Below are positions 56,176 to 64,000 of a stretch of DNA of 64,000 nucleotides, in pieces. The stretch comes from Trichoderma breve (lineage: Eukaryota > Ascomycota > Sordariomycetes > Hypocreales > Hypocreaceae), in contig NC_079237.1 of assembly GCF_028502605.1 (NCBI RefSeq), positions 620,001 to 684,000 on the forward strand, in the 5' to 3' direction. Position 1 is the stretch's first letter; each line of letters begins with the position of its first letter. A model generated the notes under the pieces. It made no database searches. It saw only the letters and a list, made by a program, of their open reading frames with translations, and was not told the origin of the DNA. The translations under genes were made by a program, and so were the position numbers.

Positions 56176-56628
56176 GGCGTGGTGCGCTTGGAGGGTTCTA
56201 GGCTGCTGGATTGTTGGTGAGAGCCGAGTTGATGAGCGTTTGTATGGTGTACTTTTTTAGATTCGAGATGACGGATTGAACTGTGGCTGGTGGATTCTTC
56301 AGCCACTAGCTCGGAGCTGGGATACTTGCAGCTCACAGCATGTTGCAGCCTGTGGAGACGCTGAAAGGGTGCTGAACTAGTGGAGGGAATCGGGGATTTC
56401 ACTGCCAAGGTGCCCTGGACGTCTCCCACCATCTTGTGGCGCATGTGCCTAGCCAGTGTGGCTGCACCTATCCCAACGGTACGTACCGAGTCGCAAGGGA
56501 ACGGCCCAGCTCCAATCTGGCAATATCAAGTCCAACTTCAAGAGATGTAAATCTCGCCCGAATCGCGCCTGCGACTCGCGTATCCCCTCCTTTTCTCCTC
56601 ACTCTCTTTTTCTTTTCCTCCTTTCACG
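56176..56628. other. Bidirectional promoter region luc7/gpi16
   Basis: 453 nt between two start codons of housekeeping genes. Pyrimidine-rich (CTTTTTCTTTTCCTCC type) just upstream of gpi16, no TATA box seen. Confidence 0.6.
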
Positions 56629-58500
56629 ATGCGCAGCCTTTTGTCATTCCTACCACTAATTATCCCCAGCGTCCTGGTATCAGCGACCGAGTACCACGAG
56701 CAGCTGAATCTACGGCCGCTGCCACTGTCGGCACTCCTCGCGAGCTTCAACTTTCGAGCCAACACCTCAATTGCCGACTTTGAGGCGCAGAATTTTCGAC
56801 TCTTTCCGCGGTCTCTGGGCCAGATCCTGCAGTATGCGGGCACACGAGAGCTTCATCTGAGATTCACGCTGGGACGATGGGATGCGGAGAGCTGGGGAAC
56901 TCGGCCCTGGGACGGAACCAAAGAGGGCGGCACTGGAGTGGAACTATGGGCGTGGCTGGATGCTGAGACGGACCAAGAGGCGGACGAGAAGTGGTTGACG
57001 CTGACCAATGCGCTCTCCGGATTGTTCTGCGCCAGTCTCAACTTCATTGACGGGACCAGGACCATTCGACCGGTTGTGTCGTTCCAGCCCGAGGGCGATC
57101 ATCCCAACACGACGCTGGACAATACGAGGCTGCTGCATGGAGTGCTGCCCCATGAAGTAGTTTGCACGGAGAACTTAACGCCGTTTTTGAAGATGCTGCC
57201 ATGCAAGGGAAAGGCCGGAATTGCGAGCTTGCTGGATGGACACAAACTGTTTGATGCATCGTTTCAGAGCATGGCCATTGATGTGCGGCCCATCTGCCCC
57301 TCAGAGGGGGAATGCGTTCTCCAGCTTGAACAAACGGTCGACATGGTCTTGGATGTTGATCGATCCAAGAGACCTCATGGTACGGTTTCTACTGTTATAA
57401 CGATGCTCGGGGCTAGCTAACACCATCCAGACAACCCCATCCCAAGACCTCCCCCTGGCCGTGATCTAATCTGCGATACTTCAAAGCCCTACCATAACCC
57501 AGACGATTCTTGCTTTCCTGTGGATCATCTTCGCGGCCAGGAGTGGACGCTATCCCAAATCTTTGGGCGAACAATGAAAGGCACATGCCCCTTGACAGAC
57601 TCCGAAACTCCCCCGGTCTGTGTTCATATCCCATCAACTCGCGACATCTTCTCCTCGGAAGGTGCTCATGAAATCAAGTACCCCAACAACGACTCTCTAC
57701 GATGCTACCATATCGACCAAGAGAAGGAATTCACCCTCATCTTGACTAAGCCCGAGGTCCCTGCTGACGGAGAAGCTGCCTCTCTCGGCATTGTCAAGCC
57801 AGAAACACCTGTGCTGTACGCCGAGCGAAGTTTCACCGGCCATGGACAGGAACATGGTGGCGTGCAAGCCATTCTCACGAATCCAGGCGATGACACGGTG
57901 GAGTTTGTCTACATGGAATCTCTCCCCTGGTTCATGCGCGTCTATCTGCATACTCTTTCTGCGCGCATCTCCGGATCGTCACCCAACACCAATACTACCA
58001 CCGAAATCGTCAAGCAGATCTACTACCGCCCGGCCCTTGACCGCGCTCGCGGCACACAGCTCGAGCTCCTCGTCAGCATCCCTCCACACTGCACCGTCTT
58101 CCTCACCTATGATTTTGAAAAGTCCATTTTGCGATACACCGAGTATCCCCCAGACGCAAACCGCGGCTTCGACGTCGCAGCCGCTGTCATCACCACACTG
58201 GAGCCCAAGGCCATGAACATCCGCACCACGAGCTTGCTTCTCTACCTTCCCACTCCTGATTTCAGTATGCCTTACAACGTCATCATCTTTACATCAACAA
58301 CCATTGCGCTTGCCTTTGGCGGCTTGTACAACATCCTCGTCAGGCGCATGGTCGGCGCAAACGAGGCTCCGTCCGGAGCCATCAAGGACAAAGTATTAGG
58401 CTTCATTGAGAAGCTGAAGAAGAAGAAGAAGACGGCGGTAGCTACAGTGGCAGCAGGAGGAAGTGCAACGTCGGCCACAGGGAAAACTGAGGCAAAGTGA
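56629..58500 (+). CDS. gpi16: Gpi16 (PIG-T), GPI transamidase subunit
   Basis: Exons 56629..57379 and 57431..58500, intron 51 nt (GTACGG...TCCAG), 606 residues. A signal peptide covers the first ~19 residues (SLLSFLPLIIPSVLVSA). Conserved features are EYHEQLNLRPLPLSALLASFNF, FRLFPRSLGQIL, LHLRFTLGRWD, SWGTRPWDG, the WLTLTNALSGLFCASLNFID segment with the Cys that in other species forms the disulfide to Gpi8, YMESLPWFMRVYLHTL and the membrane helix near residues 530-550 (IIFTSTTIALAFGGLYNILV) with a Lys-rich cytosolic tail. The complex attaches GPI anchors to proteins in the ER. All parts present; no oddities. Confidence 0.93.
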
Positions 58501-58785
58501 TTTTCTTTTCATATTTCTTGTTGTTAGAAATTGCATACATAAATACAGAACATTTAGACTGCATCTTGGGATATTTTGACATCACCGAAACAGCGGCACA
58601 GGGAGACTTTTTTTCTTCTTTCACTTTATTTTACTTATTTGATATGGTAACAGGTTACCTAACTGCTTACATGATTCGAGAGACCAGCCTCCATTGTTTC
58701 CCTCCTTCAGCAGAATTTGACTTCTCACATCCACGCTTCAAAAACACCTCTCATCCAAAAGTTTGTTTCTCACAAAGAAGGATAT

Positions 58786-60868
58786 TTAGCAGACACCAGA
58801 GGGGATGGTGAAGCTCTCAGTTCGGGCGGAAGCAGAGTACCTGGCTCCGGATCCAAGACCGCGCTTGGCAAAGGCAGTCCACAGCTCGCACAAGTTCTCG
58901 CCACCAGTCAGAGAGCGGTCGGCGTCGAGGATGGCGTCACGGGCAGAGACGAAAGTGGGCGTGCAGGGCTGGAGGGCGAGGCCGTTGAGGACGAGCTTGA
59001 GGGCGAGGAACTTGCCGTCGGTGGGCACGCCCTGGGAGTCAAAGGTCGGGAACTCGGCGTCGTTCTTGCCGTGCTTGTCGATGAGGTTCCAGAGGACCTC
59101 GTAGAGGATGGAGGCCCAGGTGGTGCCGGAGGAGTGGACCTCGTTCTGGGAGTTGACGGACTTGTAGGTGAGCGGGTTGGTGGTCAGGCTGGTGGAGTAG
59201 GGGTACTGGCGGATGCCCTTGGGGTTGTTGTCGGCCCAGGCGCCCATGGGGTAGTCGGTGGCGCGGGTGTCGCCGGCCTTGAGGCGGATGGCCGTGGCAT
59301 AGAAGTCGCCCCAGCCTTCGCCCATGCCGCCGGCCTCGACGCCGGACAGGCAGCCGGAGTTGGCAGGGCCACCGGTGAGACGTGTGGACACTGGTGATGT
59401 CCGAGTTAGTTAGAGGACAGACGATAGAGGGCAGACAGAGGGAGAGAGGCAAGGGAGAAAGGGAGAGTCGATCAAAACTTACGTCCGTGAGTGTATTCGT
59501 GGATGACGATGCCCTCCTCGAGAGAGCCGTCACGTCGGGGTGTGGACACAGTCCAGATGTACATCCTCATGCGGCCATTGCTGCCGTCGGCGGGAGTGGC
59601 AAAGTTGGCGTTGTTGGTGCCAGAGCCGTCTTGGGCGTTCAGGATGACAAAGTCATTGCCCTTGCCGCCCTTGCCGTTGTTGTTGGCCTGGAAGTTGCCG
59701 GCAACCTCGTTGAAACCGAGGACGTACAGCAAGTCGTGGTACTTGTTAGCAGTGTAGAACAACTGGGTGATGGAGGCATCACGGTAGTCCGTGGGGTTGG
59801 TCTGGGTCAGCGAGAAGGGGTACTCAAAGGCCCGGGTTGCGCTGGTCGGGCGGTAGTTGTTGAGGTAGTCGTTGCCTCCGTTGGGGTTGACCTGGGCAAT
59901 GGCGTTGTTACCGCGCGTGGTGGTGTAGTTGGTGGTTCCGTCGCCGAACCAGGTGAAGGGGGAGGCATCGACTCTCCATGGGTCAGTGAAGGTTTTGCGG
60001 TCACCCTCCGTGGGGTCGTTGAGGCCCCAGGGGAACACCTCGACGGTGGCAAAGTCGCTGACGTAGTCGACGACACCGTGGACCTCCTTGTTGGTGGCAG
60101 CATCGATGTATGTGAGCAGCCAGTTGTCCACGACGTCGGTCTCAACTCGCCAGGTCAGAGACAGAGTTCCGTCCTCCTTGGCAAGGTAGACCAGGCGGGC
60201 CTCGGGGTCGCTGACAGCACCAGAGGTGCCCTTGAGAGTGTACTTCTCAGTTCCCTCCTGGGCCTCGGCGGTGGCACCTTCGGCCTGGATGGGGAGACCC
60301 AAGATGTCGACAGCACCCTTGAGCGCATTCGTGGGGTCGGAGAAGTCACGCTTCGTCAGGGGGCTCTCTGCGGGAATCTTGCCGGCGAAGAAGCTGTTTC
60401 CGTGAGAAAAGACTCTGCCATTTCGGCCAATCTGAAGCAAGGCATTGATAAGTAAGCTTCCATCCAGTTGGATCAGGGGAAGGAGTTCTTATTCATGTTA
60501 CTTACGTTGACCTTGAAGTCAGCATTATCAATGTCAATGCCGTGGGCTGTCTGCTTGAAGTGGACGTGGCCAATGCCGTCGACGTCGACGTAGTGGTCGG
60601 GAACGACACGGAATTCCGCGTTGGGAGCAGCTCGCTTGACAGCTCGGGTAGCAGTGGCGACGTAGTCGCGCTTGAAACCCTCAGCCTGGATAGAAGCCTC
60701 CTCCTCGACGTGTGTCGAGGGAGTGTAGTCAGACAAGCTAGGCAGGCTGTACTTGCTGATATCAATGCCGCGCTTGGCCAAGCCAGAGGCGGTCTCCAGC
60801 TTCGGGGCGGGATGAGCGTGCACGTTGGCAGCAAGGCCAGTGAGGCCAAGAAGGATAGCAGACTTCAT
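58786..60868 (-). CDS. mep: Fungalysin, secreted M36 zinc metalloprotease
   Basis: Exons complement(60506..60868), (59483..60431) and (58786..59390), introns 74 and 92 nt, 638 residues, close to the family standard of about 635. Signal peptide ([18 protein letters not shown]), then the propeptide (FTP domain, through about 245), then the catalytic domain. The zinc site is [24 protein letters not shown] across the second intron (HExxH), with [11 protein letters not shown] supplying the third ligand Glu. The propeptide blocks the active site until autoprocessing. Fungalysins are extracellular endoproteases expressed under carbon/nitrogen limitation. The symbol is the general name used for this family in fungi. 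Convergent with gpi16, 285 nt apart. Confidence 0.93.
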
Positions 60869-60990
60869 GGTGACAGTTGAGAGGCGATCAGAGTTATACA
60901 AGCTGGAGAGGCACCAGAGCGAGGATCGAGTGATCGACCTTGTGAAGCAACCTGCTGGCTCATCTATTGGAATAATGAGGAGCCATTGGA

Positions 60991-61000
60991 CCCTTTTATG
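60991..61000 (-). promoter_or_regulatory. Putative TATA-like element of the fungalysin gene
   Basis: CATAAAAGGG on the minus strand, about 125 nt upstream of the ATG at 60868. Confidence 0.4.
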
Positions 61001-64000
61001 CTCAGGATTTTCGACAGCATCTCGACCATCTCGCAAGATGTTTCCTTCGGAGTTCCTTATCAGTATACAAAATCCGGATGTTACACTCGAAGTAGAATGT
61101 GATCACGTCTCTCAGTCGAGATTTACAGCATCGTGAGTCTTGGCGACTAATTCACGCAAAGGCGACGAGGAAAAAAGGAAGGTGTTGTGAATCCATTCTG
61201 TTCAACACCAAGAGTTTTGTTGAGAACTTTTGCAACTATGGGAATTCCACATCGCCAAGGCCCTTAGGGTGAACAAAAGTCCATGTTCAATGGCACGCAA
61301 CGACATGATCCACGGCCAGGTTCGGCAGATTCGGGGAGCAAATGAACAGCGGGAAGCGAAGGCGAAATATCACCCAAGAGATTGCCCAATGGAGTGGTAT
61401 CAAAGGGCCAAATGCTCTTATCGACGATCCTATACGAACTGAGAAACTCCTGGCGTTGACCAAGTTGTGGGCGATGTAACTATATCCCACGCAATGGATT
61501 TGGGCAACAGAAGTTGGTCAGCTGCCTATAACTTGGAATCACATCGTTTTAGTCACTCTATAGGTCCATCAGATGAGCAAAGCAAAGCAAAAAACTAATC
61601 GACGGCTCTAGTCTGCGGCATCTGTTAAAGCAACTTCTTTCTCGGGCCTAGGCGATTCGCGACCCCTCAGCCATCGGGCATATTCTGTCGAATTGCCTTT
61701 GAGCAGCGGGGGGCAAGTTTAGCATTTGACGGTAACTATACGTGTTAAGCTTAACAAAGCGGCGCATGAATTTTCCACTCGTTTCCGGAGCCAGGATTCC
61801 TTATGGGTCGCTTAAAACAACGCGCATTATCAGAGGGCCAAGAAAGCGACGCTACGGTATCGTGGGAGCGTGTATTGACCTGCCAGATCGGGGCGGGATT
61901 CCGGGGTTGCGTTCCGATCGGCTGCAATGATGCCATTCACCGAGCTTATAGGAGAGGAAAGTTACTATTACGAATGCCGGGATTTAGGTTTTGCTCCGAA
62001 GTAGGTTAAATTATGGTTTTGAGTCAATAAAGAGAGTGGTGGGGATGTGATATAGTATTCAGGGACAAGTTGTCTAGGACACTATAGTATATGCAAATAG
62101 TATTTGCACAACCACTTGTCTAGTTTATCTAATCTACAAATGAATCTACATCTGAAACGATGGCTTAAGCAAGATGCCGTAGTGTGCTAATATAGATAGC
62201 AGCTCCAAATGAACCATTTTCATGCAAAGGGAAGAGGACATCCAATAACGTAGCTGCGGCCGTATGAGTTGGGCCGACTAGGCTTTTTCAATGCAACGGT
62301 TCCATTATCCATATCAATGATTTATTTAAGAGTCTATCTAGACCATCGCTTTCACTTTCCATTCTGCACTTGGTGAAGGATGCATGTAACCCCTTAGCAT
62401 CGTATTCTCTTGGCACAATGGCGCCTAAACACGGCTTTCCCTGCCAGGAACGTGTGGCTGGGCGCGGATATCCAAGGAATGAGACGGATTCTCATGCAGA
62501 ATATCCGAAGGTTATATTAAAAGCCCCCGGCAGTTGTGGCGATGATCTCGTGAAGATGTGGATGGTGTTGTTGAACATCTCGTGTTTTCGGGTTGATAGG
62601 ATGTCCGCTTAAGAAGCAACATTGGGCCGATTGGTTGGAAAGGAGAGATTCCGATTGAATACTAGATGTTAAAATAGATGAATAGGGGGATTAATTTGTA
62701 GATGATTATCAAGCTAGAGGATGTGAACCATCCATCACGTTGTCTTTGTGTAGTGCAGGGTAGTAAACGGATCGATTGTCGTACGAGGCATCTGTGATAT
62801 CTGAGGTTGAAGCATTGTGATTCGTCTCCTCTACACGCATTATTGTTCAATTATTTTGTCTTGCTACAACTCAATTTGATCATCGGATGACGAAACAATA
62901 TCGTAGCATCTTGGCAGTGGAAGAGGCATCCCGCAACAGCGCGTAATACTACTCTCAGCAAATATGCAAATTTCTCTATGGCCTATATCATTTCTTTCCG
63001 CATATTAATCTTGCATAAGCCAGGCTGATATCAAATTCAACATACAATTCTCAAAGGCAATACAGCTTTCAGTCAGTATACACAGTCATAAATAAAGAAA
63101 CAACGCACTATCTATTAAGATTCTAGGACCCATAGAGAAGGGAGATGAAAAAAGTAATCAAATGGTATCTTAGGTACTATTATTTAACTACGGTATATAA
63201 TAAAGATAGCATTTATCTCTGATCTCGTGTGATAAAGATAGATATCTTCTTTTTTTAATCTAGTTCCGTTAAAGTTATATAGTATAACTTAAATTCAACT
63301 GCCTTTTTTAACTATCATGATACGAGGCCCCTAGTACAGCTGATATGTTTTAAAATTATAGAAATCAATACAAATATACTGTTATTCCAGCAGAATTTAG
63401 CTGGCGCGTGCCAAAACATAGAAAATTATTGTTATATTCCGAGGCGAAAAGACATGTAAAGGGTCGTTGTGTTCTTCTTTCATGATAGAAGTAGATAGTT
63501 TATGCTTCATTAGCTCATAAACGTGTTTCTTAAAAGTAAAATGATATCATCTCGCTGTGAAACCTGCGTGGTCTTTAAATAATAGTTTAATCCGTGTAGT
63601 AATTTCTCTGAATCTCTTGAACAAAATCTGAACAGCTTGAGATTACTCGTGGCTGTGGTACGCAGCGCTTTGAGCCCAAATTTACCCGTTTCCATCCAAC
63701 GTCGCTTCAACCCCCTCAACAAGAGAATAGCCGAAGTCACTAGTGATTGTTCGTTTCCCAGTCTCTCGTGCAAGATTCAAAGTGTTGAAGATACTCAGTA
63801 GCATTCACGGTTAGGGGATGGTCTGGTCCTAACTATAGCGGTTATACTCTGCTACACCAACGCAACTCCATCCTCATTGCGGCTCAACCTATGCCAACTC
63901 CAAGCAAGGCTGTACATGGCCAGAATTATGTTTGGGTGATTATCTCCAAATATCTCTCATTGTCCACTTGAACGTTAGGAGGTTCTGCCTCGCTATTCCG
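61001..64000. other. Gene-poor right end, AT-rich from about 62640
   Basis: No supported gene over 3 kb. From about 62640 AT content rises clearly (repeated TATA/AATT tracts at 63140-63360). In the last ~500 nt the minus strand has short open stretches with protein-like composition that lack ATGs; they could be exons of a gene that starts beyond the window or a decayed copy. Confidence 0.45.

Noticed and set aside
59382..60455. Long plus-strand frame of 357 codons (Val/Gly-rich)
   Set aside because: Antisense shadow of the fungalysin gene; it spans its introns.
1..64000. CRISPR arrays, insertion sequences, intact transposons, rRNA genes
   Set aside because: I saw no regularly spaced direct repeats, transposase or reverse-transcriptase motifs or rRNA-like sequence; the genome is eukaryotic.

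Overview
This is a gene-dense stretch of a filamentous ascomycete nuclear genome. Genes carry one to three short introns (51-157 nt, mostly GT...AG with CTRAY-like branch points). Gene content (HET and NACHT/STAND proteins, fungalysin, Gpi16, Luc7, Cdc4, Hir1, Dug2) and AGGTAC/TACGGAGTA-like promoter motifs fit Pezizomycotina. Sordariomycetes/Hypocreales (Trichoderma-like) is my best guess, but it rests on general resemblance and not on a search.

Layout. Positions 1-286 hold the N-terminus of Hir1 (minus, cut by the window edge). Positions 1.0-6.8 kb carry a DHA1-type MFS transporter, an ankyrin protein with a long cationic amphipathic/membrane tail and a Gal80-like Gfo/Idh oxidoreductase, all on minus. 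Positions 8.1-16.2 kb carry a HET-domain protein (plus; its only intron starts with AT where GT is expected), an NmrA/isoflavone-reductase-like protein and a NACHT NTPase. The NACHT gene is divergent from a secreted aspartylglucosaminidase (16.7-17.7 kb). Positions 18.2-25.7 kb hold an unassigned Ser-rich protein and the F-box/WD40 protein Cdc4, each with unusually long gene-free upstream DNA. A modin-like membrane-anchored protein lies at 29.2-31.4 kb.

Positions 34.3-39.6 kb hold an O-methyltransferase, a 4HBT-type thioesterase and a second MFS transporter. They look like accessory metabolism genes, but no backbone synthase is present. A DUF4185-like protein and the WD40/M20 peptidase Dug2 (glutathione degradation) follow to 45.7 kb.

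Positions 47.6-54.8 kb hold a PhiA-like secreted cell-wall protein with an apparent frameshift in its signal peptide, an intronless protein with degenerate class I terpene-synthase-like metal motifs, a small SANT/Myb protein, a nucleoside 2-deoxyribosyltransferase-like protein and an RGG-rich protein. Conserved housekeeping genes follow: luc7, gpi16 and an M36 fungalysin. The last ~3 kb contains no gene I can support and becomes AT-rich.

How the parts relate: most genes are independent. Two groupings deserve attention. One is a scattered set of allorecognition/NLR-type parts (ankyrin-amphipathic, HET, NACHT, modin-like, deoxyribosyltransferase-like). The other is the OMT/thioesterase/MFS trio. 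Exon structures were built by hand from splice signals and reading-frame continuity. Unless noted, the joined exons give an uninterrupted frame.
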